From: Apricaphanius iberus
Lineage: Eukaryota; Chordata; Actinopteri; Cyprinodontiformes; Aphaniidae
Length of the DNA: 64,000 nucleotides
Assembly (NCBI GenBank): GCA_028564705.1
Contig: JAPXFQ010002465.1
Location: 1,054,001 to 1,118,000, forward strand
Direction of reading: 5' to 3'
Shown here: positions 47,640-57,854 of the stretch, one piece after another
Numbering within the stretch: the stretch's first letter is position 1
Layout of the letters: each line of letters starts with the position of its first letter
Made by a program: the position numbers and the translations under genes
The notes under the pieces: generated by a model
Database searches by the model: none
Told to the model about the DNA's origin: nothing
The model's input: the letters and a program-made list of their open reading frames with translations, nothing else

Positions 47640-48310
47640 ATGTACCGCAAATCTTCCAGATCGTTTATGACCGTTTAGTTCCAAGGTACGGGACGAAAGT
47701 CCTCAGATATGACTGCCACCAGATCAGTATGGAGATATCTACAATTATATGATCAACATGCCTTGACTTTACACAGCAAAAGCAAAGAAGTGATACAATT
47801 AATAGGACAACTCCCAGCGCTCGACTCTTCAAACACCTTTTTAACCCACAACAGGCAACTATTTATAACTTCACCAGATTACTGACATGTCACAGACATA
47901 TTCACAACCCAACGACAACAAGATGTTTCTGAGTTATGAAGCAATTTCAGAGGGAATCGACAGCTTACACTGTGCAGGCGGCATTAGCATTCTGTGTAGA
48001 GAACAGCTAGCTAATGACATCACTGTCAGGCCGAGCGCAGCCCCACGGCTTTAAACAGGCGCCCATAAAGAAATAAAATAATAAACTTACAGCCAACATG
48101 TAACCAGGCAGCCGTTTGTACAACCAGTAAGATGTAAGAAAGCTGAGATAGCTAAGAACTAGCCCAAAGAGTTAGCTTCCAGACCATTTCAAGCAGCTAA
48201 TCAGCTACAGGTAGAAACTCCTCAGATAATATTCAGTTTACAGATATCTACATTATTTGATCACCATGCTTCAACTTTAAACAGCAGAAGAAAACAATGC
48301 ATACACATAT
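47640..48310 (+). repeat. Block with a 65-bp internal duplication
   Basis: The segments at about 47730-47795 and 48240-48305 are diverged direct copies sharing agatatctaca, tgatcaacatgc/tgatcaccatgc and a ctttacacagca/ctttaaacagca block. They are about 510 bp apart. The block may be a nonautonomous element with repeated subterminal sequence. No coding region was recognised. Confidence 0.5.
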
Positions 48311-49015
48311 ATATTAACATCAACATACCTCCAGTGTGGGAGATGAGCAGATTCATTCCTCAGACTGGATCCCTGGATGGATGGATCATCCATTCTAACT
48401 CAGCCATAGACGGCAGCGTATTTCATCAGCTGGAAACCTATTTAATATTATTACTGTCTTTTTTTCTTCTATTTCTGCAGCCTACAGCGCTGCACATATT
48501 AACCATGCTGATAGATTTTTCCTTCACTCCGTTGATCTGTTAACAGCTGTTGGTTAACAACAACGATAGGCAGTGGGGTTGATCTGACTTTCTGCCCTCC
48601 AGACAGAAGCTGAGGGTCGGGGGCTTGGGTGCTTGATTTTACGTTTCAATGTTTCTATATGAAAAGGTTGCGTTACTTTTTATAACCTTAGATATCATCC
48701 AGCCCTTGTCCTGAGTCACAATCTAGCTTTAAAATTGTGCTTTATGATCTAATATTCCTGGAACATATAACTACTAAATCCTAACTTCTGTACATCTGCT
48801 CTGGACGATGCTGTATTACTAAATGGGTGCATTGTTAGAGAAACTACAGGAAAAAAACAAAGAATCTTAGAAAGTTTGGAAATGAAAAACATGTGGGAGC
48901 CCTGTACTTCAGTTTAAAGGGAAAATAATTCCGCCTCTGACTGCAGAATTTGACAGCTGAGCTTAGGTCCGTGTTTCTCCTGCCTCCCTCTGATATGTTG
49001 TTGCTTTCTTTCCAG

Positions 49016-49078
49016 GAGCTGCACAGCAGCGTGTCAGACATAGTGGAGGAAATTCTAAAGATGCACGACACGACCAAG
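49016..49078 (+). CDS. USP32: USP32 exon 9 (21-codon exon)
   Basis: A short exon of 63 nt encoding ELHSSVSDIVEEILKMHDTT plus K. It matches the helical segment after EF-hand 3 in vertebrate USP32 (ELHMDLSDIVEGI-type sequence). The acceptor is ttgctttctttccag and the donor AAG|gtgaga. It is in phase 0 at both ends, so skipping it would remove 21 residues without a frameshift. Confidence 0.94.
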
Positions 49079-49317
49079 GTGAGACACTGCTCTCAGTGCT
49101 GCTGGGCTGCTCTGCTTCACACATCCAACCAAAAATAAGCATGCCCCGTTGATTGGGGGCTGAATATACAGCTGGGGGTTACGAACAAATAACAATCACT
49201 GTGTTTTTCTCTTTTTATCGGTTGTTGATAATTATCGCAATAAAGTTACAGGTCAAAAGGCTAGTTTTTATATTTTTAAAAAGAGAGTGTGTGTATATAT
49301 GTATGTGTAAATATGAA

Positions 49318-51815
49318 GATTCCCCTCTCGTCCACCCCGGGCGGTTTTCCCATCCATTCCAAGCTCGGGTCCTCCACCAGAGGCCTGGGAGCTCGAGGGT
49401 CCTGCGCAGTATCTTTGCTGTTCCAAGTACTGCACTTTTCTGGACTGAGATGTCTGAGGTTCTTCCAGGGATCTGCTGAAGCTATTCCTCCAGGGTCACT
49501 TCCCTGAGGGCTCTGATTACTACACGTACTACTGTCCTCTTCACTTTCCAAACCTTCTCTAGTTCCTCTCTGAGCCCTTGGTATTTCTCAGGTCTCTTAT
49601 ATTCCTTCTTCTTCATGTTACCATCACTTGGTATTGCCACATCCACCACAACGGCTTTCTTCTGCTCTTTATTAACCACCACAATGTCCGGTTGGTTCCC
49701 CATTAGCATCTTGTCTGTCTGAATCTGGAAGTCCCTCAGGATCTTTGCTCATTCATTCTCCACCATGTTTGACCTAAGGGTTTCCAGCCCAAACTTTGCA
49801 CAGATGTTTCTGTATACTATGCCAGCCACTTGGTCATGACATTCCATGTATGCTTTTGGTGCCAGCATTTTACACCCTGCTGTTGTGTACTGGATTGTCT
49901 CAGGTGCTTCTTTGCGCCGCCTACACCCCTTGGGTCTAGTCTGGTGTGGTAGAACTGGGCCTCTATGGATCTGGTGCTCATATCCTGCTCCTGTGCTGCC
50001 AGAATGAATGCCTCTGTGGTGTCCTTTAGGCCAGCCCTCTCTAGCCATTGGTAGGATTTCTTGAGATCAGCCACTTAGGTTATGTTCTGATGGTACATCC
50101 CATGTAGGGGCATGTCCTCCCATGATGGTTCCTCCTCCAGCACCTCCTCATCTCACCATTGTCTCAGGCATTCAATGAGTATGTCATCCATTGAAGCTTT
50201 GTCTTATATGTACTCATGGAGCTTGGATGTTTCATCCTGGATAGTGGCTCTCACACTGAACAGCTCTTGGTCTCCTTCCTTGTGGCGTGCGTAAAGTCTT
50301 AGGGTGCTGGATTTGGGATGGAACCCACCATGCATGGTTAGGAGCTTTTGTGTTTTAACATCGGTGGTCTGTATCTCATCCTTTGGCCACCTTATTATTC
50401 CCGCAGGGTATATGATCACTGGAAGGGTGTAGCTGTTTATTGCCTTGGACTTGCTCTTTCCATTGAGCTGGCTTCTTAGGACTTGTCTCACTCGTTGGAG
50501 GTATTTGGCTGTTGCTGCTTCCCTCGCTGCCTGTTTGAGGTTGGCCTTTGCTTTTGGTATTGTAACTGTCCTCAATGTCTGCTATTGTTCCCTCTGGGAG
50601 TGAGACCCTTCAATGTGGACTACCTTGCCTCTGTTTGTGACCATCCTACAACATTTGCCAAGCCTGAATGACATTCTGATGTCATTGCTGTAGATCCTGG
50701 TGGTGTGGATCAGGGAATCTATGTCCCATTTGCTCTTAGCATACAGCTTGATGTCATCCATGTAGATGAAGTGGCTAATCTTAGCCCTATTCTTGAGGCG
50801 ATATCCATAGCCAGTGTTGTTGATTATTTGGCTTAGGTGGTTCACAATGAACGCTCTAAGGCCGTTTTCACATGTGTGGCCGTACCAGAAAACGGCCAGA
50901 GAAAATGCTAATTTTTTCTGTTCACATGTCACGGATCTCTGACCGTATTGGGATCCAGTCTTTTACTACAAATAAACAGCAGGTGGCGGTATACAAATAA
51001 GTCTGTAGTTCTCCAACAAACAAGGGAGTGAGAAGTACCGACGTCATAAAACGAGCGACAGCCTAGAATGTAAACAAACTGGTCTACTGGTCAGCTGCTA
51101 CCTGAAGCCATCTACAGGGTGAGTGTTGTAGTAAACCCGCCGTTTTGTAACCTGCTGTGTTGCTGTGGGATGCTTGAATCGCGTTGTTTTGGTATTTGTA
51201 TGGTCGCGAGGTGATTCTGTAATTTCGGCCGGCGATGTCGTCATTTCCGCATGGAGCGCGTCTATTGTCTTGAGTACGGCCAGAGTACGCGTTGTGTTCA
51301 CATGATACGTGGCCGCTCGTACCTGGACTCGGATACTACCTCCAAGGCAGGTCTCTCTGGCCGTATTCTGGCACGGTACAGTCTGTGTTCACATGGTACG
51401 AAATAAGTGGATTTTGACCAAATACCGTACCAGAGTACGGACTCCCGTACCATGTGAAAGCGCCCTAAGACTCCTGTTGATGTTGTACAGCTTCAAGCAT
51501 TCGTTGATACATGTGTGGGGCACTGAGTCATAGGCTTTCTTGTAATCCATCCAGGCAGTGCACAGGTTTGTCTTTTGGGATTTACAGTCTTGGACAACTG
51601 TACTGTCAACCAGGAACTGGTGTTTAGCACCTCTGGTATCTCTACCAATGTCCTTCTGTGCTTTGCTCATGTATTGCTCCATGTGCCTGCTTATCATAGC
51701 CGCGATGATGCCTGACACGAGCTTCCATATTGTGGAGAGACAGTTTATTGACTGATTGAATGGGACTGCACCTTTGGGGGGATCCTTCAGGATCAGACAA
51801 CCCAAAGTTGGTCTT
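49318..51815 (-). pseudogene. R4/Rex6-like LINE with restriction-like endonuclease, decayed
   Basis: Read on the minus strand from the right: an RT segment with WMDYKKAYDSVPH (motif A) near 51500-51570; then, past an insertion, FIYMDDIKLYAKSKWDI (motif C) near 50730-50790. A linker follows, with a Cys/His block near 49870-49915 (ETIQYTTAGCK), and then QPDIVVVNKEQKKAVVVDVA near 49630-49700. The PD...(D/E)xK-like order after a zinc-knuckle region is characteristic of R2/R4-type elements with a C-terminal restriction-like endonuclease, and of fish Rex6. Frameshifts and stops break it. No TSD was found. Confidence 0.7.
50861..51461. mobile_element. Nonautonomous DNA transposon nested in the R4-like LINE
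   Basis: Inverted ends gccgttttcacatg and catgtgaaagc, with further inverted ccgtacc and acggccag motifs. The 8-bp duplication is gctctaag (50853-50860) versus gccctaag (51462-51469). The LINE reading frame resumes directly on the far side. An 8-bp duplication suggests hAT-type mobilisation. Confidence 0.75.
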
Positions 51816-51830
51816 CCTGCAGCTGACAAC

Positions 51831-52960
51831 AGCACGTTCACACGGCTGCGGCTTGGACGTTGCGTCAAGGCCTCCACGCACCTGCAGTGTGAAGTTGGGA
51901 AAATTTAACTTTAGGACAGCAAACGTGGGGCAACAACCGATCAGAGACGATATTTGACTGGTTCTACTCTTAAATTCATTCTTTTGACAGGGTATAACAA
52001 TGAGACAACAAAACTTTTAAGCAAAAACATGAAACAAATTTAAATATTTATTAGGGGAGTTATCTGTAAAGCCTTAAAAATTAATTATTAAAAAAAGTAA
52101 AATAAAAATAAATAAATAAATAAATAGATGCGTTACAAAAAATTAAAAGAGAATGTATTTGGAAGCACAGCACAGTATGTTTTTGGCGCGATTCCGGCAG
52201 AATAGGAGGTGATAACGTAGTGATCGGAGGATATTGGAGTGTCATTTAAGCAGTTAAATATTTTCTTTTAACTTTCTTGTTATGTTAGTTAACGCTAGCC
52301 AATCCATTTGTACTCTCCGTCGGCGTGTCACGTCAGTACATCAGCAAGTGGGTGGGGATTTCTCCTCCACCGGGAAACTAGTAGTGTATATTTAGTAACC
52401 GTAGTTGCCCTAACCGGCTTTGTTCTAGTGTTAGCTAACATAACAAGAAAGTTAAAAGAACATATTTAACTGCTTACCTGGCACTTCGATATCTTCCACC
52501 AAATAAGGTCTGATTTTTTTCCCCTGAGTCTCTGACTCCCCAGCCTTCCACCTTGATCTAGCCGACTCCCCTCTGATCACCGTGGAGACCCTGCTCGTCC
52601 TCGGTCCTCCCCTCTACCAAGTAGCTCCAGCCGGCGGTTAAGCTCGTCCTACGTCTTCTCCGCAATTAATGCCGGCATCCCGAAGCTGATTGGTTTCTGC
52701 CCCATGTTTGCTGCCCCAAAGTTCAATTTTCCCAACTTCAAGCAGCGGCTGCGTGGTCGCCTTGAAGGAGCGCATGAGCAGCAGCTGCATTGACGTGCTG
52801 ATGCCAGCTGTGCTGATGCCAGCTGTGCCGACGCATGCGACCAGCTGCATGGGAGCTTGGCGCAGCTTGACGCTCGCTTGCTGCATAGGTCTCATAGACT
52901 TTGTATGTAATCTAACTGCCCTGCTGCCTGGTTGCACAGAGCGGGCTGAACGTACCTTAA
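51831..52960. mobile_element. Large fold-back DNA element with nested inverted repeats
   Basis: Two tiers of inverted repeat. The outer arms are about 51862-51945 and 52688-52770 (for example gaagttgggaaaattt on the left and attttcccaacttcaagc on the right). The inner arms are 52249-52298 and 52425-52474 (50 bp, three mismatches), extending outward with weaker pairing. The outermost ends look like acgttcac and gctgaacgt. A 15-bp tandem (ctgatgccagctgtg) lies at 52798-52829. No transposase. Confidence 0.65.
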
Positions 52961-53219
52961 CATGTACGAGCAACATCCGCCTCGCGTGTGGTTGGAGCCG
53001 TAACATATCTTGAGGGGGGAACACATATCACCATAACACCACTCTTTGACATAGGAGACACGCAGATAGCGAAAAGATAAAAACGAGAGGGTGCATGAGG
53101 AGAAAGAAAAAAACGCTACTGCTGAAACATGCTGTAAAGTTAAGAAAATGAGTGACAGCAGGTATTGAGGCAAAAAGTTGATGCTTTTCAAATTTGTTTA
53201 ATTTAAAGGCGAGTTTAGA

Positions 53220-54285
53220 CCCTGGCGTGTGGGTGTGTGGGGGCAGGCCGGGTTGTTGGCGATGGGTATTGGTCCGGGGTGGCGGCGGCGTGTGTTGTCC
53301 GTCGGTTGGCTGCGGGTCCCCCTTGCCTGCGGCAGCGGGGGGTTCTTGTCGGCTGGTCCCTGGTTGGGGTCCTGCTGGGGGGCGGGGTGCCCCTGGTCCC
53401 CGTGGCCTCCGGATCCTGATCCGGGCCCGCCCTGGCGTAGCCGGTTTCCGGCGGAGCCCGTGGGCTCGTCACTGCGATCTCTCGGGCCCCAGCATTGCGG
53501 CTGGTGGGTGTTCCCCTGGGGCTTCCATCTGTTCCCCTCTTGGTGGGTGATCGACCCTGCGCTGATCCCCTGTGGCCTCTGTACTCTGTGGGACCCTGGA
53601 TGCATACATCTCCTGCCTCATCCATGTCTGTGTCGATTCCTGTAGGACGGATTGACGGTTCCTTACACCAGCTATCAATCACTTGCATGGGGAAACCTTA
53701 TTCAGACCTGCATGCTCCCACACACACATAGGTGTGGGGACATAGGTGTGGACGGACATATCTTAAGCTGAGGTTATCATTAGTTAGTTGTTCACAGGAG
53801 CTTACCAGAAACATTTGTATTATGTTCATTAATCAATGCTTGTGTGTAGTGAATGTATAATTCTTTGTTTATTCTACTAGATCCGAACTATTGGTTTGGT
53901 TCTGTACAGTTTGTTGTTTTTGTTTTGTATTACTGTTTCTCTGCCGTCCGGCAGAGGTGGAGGACTGGGATGTTTTCTTGTGTTCTTTATTTGCCTCCCT
54001 GTCTTGTGTCGTCAGTTCGCGCCTCTGTTGGTCCGGTTTCTTTTCTTCCCCTTCTTCCTTTCTCCCTTCTTGTCTCGGTTTAGTGTCCATGACGTCAGGA
54101 AATTGAACCCACAGTAATCACTAATAAAGATTTTTCATACATATACATCAAGTGGCGTACTACAGCGAAGCTGTAATACTCTCCTTGGGAAAGTAAAACT
54201 GTTGGGCTCGTACTGGGTACTCAGACACCAATTCTGATTAGCATACTGCTAGACAGGACACGTTAAAAAAAAAAAAAAAAAAAAA
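53220..54285 (+). mobile_element. Poly(A)-tailed LINE-type 3' fragment with 15-bp TSD, sense
   Basis: Flanked by a perfect 15-bp direct repeat, aaaggcgagtttaga, at 53205-53219 and 54283-54297, with a pure A tract of about 20 bases at its right end. These are hallmarks of L1-type target-primed insertion. The first 400 bp are strikingly GC-rich. The later part contains ctgccgtccggcagaggtgg and an AATAAA at 54123-54128. No reverse transcriptase is present, so it is the 3' end of a longer element. Its identical flanks argue for a recent insertion, only 255 bp before exon 10. Confidence 0.75.
54123..54128 (+). promoter_or_regulatory. Candidate polyadenylation hexamer (sense) in intron 9
   Basis: AATAAA inside the sense-oriented LINE 3' fragment, 425 bp upstream of exon 10. 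Being on the USP32 strand it could act as an intronic poly(A) signal. Use of the site is not shown by the sequence. Confidence 0.4.
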
Positions 54286-54552
54286 GGCGAGTTTAGAGCT
54301 GAGCCGATATCCTAAAAGATTACTGATATCCATAGCTCCCGCAGATGGAAAGAGATTACTACATGATGAGTCTGGGTGGTGTTATTGTCAACTATCATTG
54401 CAAACTGCATTTCCACATTGTACATTTTTATAAACTAATCAAGAAATAAATGAACAGAACAATGTTATATATATAATTATTTTTAATTTTCATGAGCTGA
54501 GTATTCTGGCAGTACAATATGCTAACCTTTGTGTTGTTCTGATCCTCACCAG

Positions 54553-54636
54553 CTGGGTCACCTGACCCTTGAAGACTACCAGATCTGGAGCGTGAAGAGC
54601 GCTTTGGCCAACGAGTTCCTGAACCTGCTCTTCCAG
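54553..54636 (+). CDS. USP32: USP32 exon 10 (28 codons)
   Basis: Encodes LGHLTLEDYQIWSVKSALAN followed by EFLNLLFQ, nearly identical to vertebrate USP32. The acceptor is gatcctcaccag and the donor CAG|gttggt. Length is 84 nt, phase 0 at both ends. It is the first of three clustered exons (10-12) separated by introns of 93 and 100 bp. Confidence 0.95.
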
Positions 54637-54729
54637 GTTGGTGCACAAACGCAGTGATTGCACAATACTGCTTCAGAAACTGTTTCAGGATTTATTCAGG
54701 TTCATGTGAATGTGTTTGACTTGTGCCAG
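54637..54729 (+). other. USP32: USP32 intron 10, minimal 93-bp intron
   Basis: A very short intron, gttggt to gtgccag, between two phase-0 boundaries. It contains an in-frame TGA soon after exon 10, so retention would terminate the protein. With intron 11 it makes exons 10-12 a compact cluster. Confidence 0.9.
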
Positions 54730-54791
54730 GTTTGCCACATAGTGTTGGGCCTCAGACCTGCCACTCCTGAAGAGGAGGGACAGATCATCAG
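54730..54791 (+). CDS. USP32: USP32 exon 11 (start of DUSP region)
   Basis: Encodes VCHIVLGLRPATPEEEGQII plus the first two bases of an arginine codon. The segment is essentially invariant in vertebrate USP32 and enters the DUSP (domain present in ubiquitin-specific proteases) region. The acceptor is cttgtgccag and the donor AG|gtactt, with a weak +4 to +6. Length is 62 nt. The preceding intron is 93 bp. Confidence 0.95.
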
Positions 54792-54849
54792 GTACTTGGC
54801 CTCTTTAGCTCTTTTTTTCTGTTTCTACTCTGGGCGTGTTTATATTTAT

Positions 54850-54884
54850 TTGTGTGTGCGCGTGTGTGTGTGTGTCTGTGTGTA
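54850..54884 (+). repeat. TG dinucleotide repeat at the intron 11 acceptor
   Basis: A TG-rich tract, interrupted by a short CGCG and one TC, fills most of the last 45 bp of the 100-bp intron 11 and stops seven bases before the AG of exon 12. The conventional pyrimidine tract is reduced to tatctatag. UG repeats next to acceptors are known binding sites for TDP-43-type proteins that modulate exon inclusion. Confidence 0.9.
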
Positions 54885-54891
54885 TCTATAG

Positions 54892-54994
54892 GGGCTGGTT
54901 AGAGAGGGAGAGCAGACATGGGCTGCAGCAAAGCCAGAACTGGTTCCTGATCTCCATGCTGTGGTGGCAGCAGTGGAAAGACTACGTTAAATAT
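54892..54994 (+). CDS. USP32: USP32 exon 12 (DUSP domain, tryptophan-rich)
   Basis: Completes the split arginine and encodes GWLERESRHGLQQSQNWFLI followed by SMLWWQQWKDYVKY. The WW..W pattern is the typical first conserved block of DUSP domains. The acceptor tgtgtatctatag lies directly after a TG dinucleotide repeat, so the polypyrimidine tract is poor. The donor is TAT|gtgagt. Length is 103 nt, ending in phase 0. Skipping this exon would shift the frame. Confidence 0.95.
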
Positions 54995-56626
54995 GTGAGT
55001 AAAACAGACGAAAAGAAAAGCACCCTAGACATTCAAAAAGCCTCAATTTCATACAAAGCATGATAAACATTAAATATTGGTTCTGCAAATCAAAAAGCAT
55101 AATTTTGCCCCAGGTTTTAGGCTGCGTAACAGATGAAATCACATCCCTATTGTATACTGAGCGTGATTGAAAGACATCGTCTGCTGTCTGAAAACACAAC
55201 AGACCCTAAATCAAAGAAGTCAGAGATAGGGTTTATTATTCCTGCCTAGTCTTAAAAATGTACTATGGATGGTTAAAGGAACTAAAAGAGAGTATTGGAA
55301 ACGTAGCCTATATAACCAGGCTTCTTTTCCTATCCTAATATTTAAAACTGGATAAGGAATATGTTTTCCACTTTGTAAAGGATACTGTAACCATTATGAA
55401 ACCTTTTTGTAACTTCATACTTCAGACATCCAGTAATCATTGGATCCAGCAGTGTCCTAGTTGATGAATGTTTTGGAGATGGATTGACCAGAACGTTATG
55501 GCCTCGCTCAGTTTCTTGAAAAATTGACCTCCCAATTCGGATTTTGTTTTTTGCCTTTGCAAATGACCAAAGTATCTTCATTAGTCAGTAGTATCTAATA
55601 TTAGCAGTAAGCATGGCTAGCATTACTGTCTCTGTGTGCGTTCCCCAGAGATGGAGACAAATCCAGCATGTTCCATGGCAGACAGGCTGAAGGTTCATTT
55701 GGTTGAAATCAGGCAACTTTGCTGTGATGCATTTAGCCTTCTTGTTGTCTGCTTTAAGTCTCACTCTCTTGTACTGAATGAAACACTGATGTTTTGAAAA
55801 GTTTACATTTCCATAGATGTTAATGATTCATTTGACCTGATTTAAAAAACCTAATTGATTAAAAAAAATGTCCTTTTTGAGTCTTCTACACCAATGAGTG
55901 TTGACGCTAGTGTAAGTCGCAAGCTCTTACATAAGGTGTATTTACGGATTTAAAAACAATATTGGACATTTTAGTATCCAACCACCTGGTTATCGGTCAA
56001 GGTCAAGCATGGTTAAGCTGAAAAAAGTCCTCCTACTCTGTTTTCTTGTTATGATCTCATCATATTGTATGTTCCCTGCATTGTTACATAAGTCTCTTGT
56101 AGTTAACCCAATCCAGAAAACAAACATTCCTGTTTCCTTCTTAATGGAAATATAATTTTACCAAATTCCAGAAGACTGGAAACCTTTGATTTAACATTTA
56201 GCTTTTGATTTAAAAAACCTTAATCTTTGTTTTGTAAGAATTTTTGTTTTGCATTATTTAGGAAAAAGATTGTAATATTTTTTTTAAATGCATTTTGCAA
56301 AATACATTTTCTTTCATTGGCAATTGACACCTTTTTTAAGTTGTTCTGCTGCAATGTATCTGGAAAGTGATAATCATAAGCAGTGATTTTGGCATAAATA
56401 AAAAAAACAACAATATATCGTAACGCATATCGTTACCGCACATGCTTTAGATTATATCACAATATTGATTTGAGGACATATCATCCAGCACTACATCACA
56501 TTAATAACTGTCTGAATAAGTTCACTGTATGTTGCTCATCAGCTGTTGTTGTCATGGCGGCCATCATTAACCACTAACCACTTTGAACACTGACAGGACA
56601 GTCCCTGCTGTTATCTTCCTGTCCAG
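54995..56626 (+). other. USP32: USP32 intron 12
   Basis: Mostly featureless AT-rich sequence. Near its end, 56405-56500 holds aatatatcgtaacgcatatc and a closing atcatccagcactac that look like one end of an old hAT element. Nothing else was recognised. Confidence 0.6.
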
Positions 56627-56813
56627 GAGCATAAAGGCATCGTTGTGGAACAGCCGTCCATTTTGAGCTCACTCAGGGCCCCGATGGCCACAGCCACCGT
56701 GGAGCCAGCACATCCTGACCGACCTGGGGTCCTGGGATCCTTTGGCCCTTCCAGTCCTTCAGAGGAGAAGTCCTCTGATGCTGTGTCCAGTGCCTCAGAA
56801 GCCACAGAAACTG
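56627..56813 (+). CDS. USP32: USP32 exon 13 (variable DUSP insert)
   Basis: Encodes EHKGIVVEQPSILSSLRAPM and continues to SSASEATETG, 187 nt. This is the Ser/Pro-rich variable insert in the USP32 DUSP region. The start (KY-EHKGIVVEQPS) and the end (SSASEATET) align with the vertebrate protein; the middle diverges and is rich in P, S and A. The acceptor is cttcctgtccag and the donor ACTG|gtcagt. It leaves one base of an alanine codon for exon 14. Confidence 0.9.
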
Positions 56814-57675
56814 GTCAGTCATCCTAAAACAGTCGATAATAGACAAAAGTCCATTGTTGCTTATCCTGTTGGAATTAGTTCTTGTGAAAGTAATTAGATG
56901 AGATTTATTTCAATCCACTGTACTTATGTAGCTCCAAATGTTAATAAATGTACTGCTAGGGTACTGAAGGACACAAACATGCCCATTCTACTCAGTCATA
57001 TGCAATCCAGATCAATTCATATTCTATATAAATGTGTTTCATTCCAGTATAGCCCTTAAAAAGATCTAGATTCACATACAGTATGTTTTCTGTTCTGTAC
57101 TATTCTGATTATTGTGAAGTTAAACTTAGTTAATCATATAATCCCAATTTACAAAAAAGACCAGCCCTATAAAATGTATTAAAGGAGACAAATTGTGCAA
57201 ATTTTACTTTTTTTTTCATCCTTTAGTGTTGCCACTTGGGTCTTTGCTGCCTCAATAAACACTCATGAAATATAAACTATTCATCCATTTATTTTACAAA
57301 TTTTTGCAGTTGGAAATTTCTTACTTTTACAAGCCCTTTGAAAAGTTCCTAATTGTGAATTCACATTAAGTGGAATTTGCAAATATATTATATACATATA
57401 TGTTATAAGTTTTAAACCTCTTGGTGTAGTGAAACATAATGCAACAACAATCAGATTTATAAAGGTTCCCCATCCAATCACGTATCCCTAAAAATCTAAG
57501 TTTTGCTGTTTTTCCAGCTAGGTAGACATCCCCTCAAAAAACATTTGCTTTATAATATTTCTAATAAAAAAAGACTTTATTTCTCATCATATAAGTTTTT
57601 TTTTTTTTCTGTCCTGCACTCTTATCTGACATGTTTGCTGTGGTTGTTGATCTCTCTCCCTCCATGCCCCGACAG

Positions 57676-57854
57676 CTCTGAGTCCCCAACTCACTCCCTC
57701 AGCAGCTGAGAGCTGTTTTGCCCGTCAGCACAACATATCAGAAAACAACAATCAGTGTTTTTCTGGAGCCAATGGCCAACTGCCCTCCCAGCTGACAGCA
57801 CAAAGGCCTGGAGCCATCGACAACCAGTCTCTGGTCACCACTGATCCCATAAAG
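57676..57854 (+). CDS. USP32: USP32 exon 14, ends in a GC donor
   Basis: Encodes LSPQLTPSAAESCFARQHNI, then SENNNQCFSGANGQL, and ends RPGAIDNQSLVTTDPIK. The FARQHN, NNNQC, GANG and PGAIDNQ blocks match vertebrate USP32, so the exon is secure. The acceptor is catgccccgacag. The exon ends AAG|gcaaga: no GT is available at the conserved junction (PIK then APTLT). The donor is therefore of the GC type, with the strong AG|GCAAG context usual for GC-AG introns. Length is 179 nt, ending in phase 0. Confidence 0.92.

Noticed and set aside
49318..51815. Endogenous retrovirus pol
   Set aside because: The YMDD motif alone could suggest this, but no LTRs, protease, RNase H or integrase motifs were seen. 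The Cys/His block plus restriction-like endonuclease order fits an R4-type LINE.
53198..53688. Several overlapping long frames on both strands
   Set aside because: They arise from the very GC-rich start of the poly(A)-tailed LINE fragment, where stop codons are rare. The translations are low-complexity Pro/Arg/Gly or Trp/Gly/Cys-rich without motifs.
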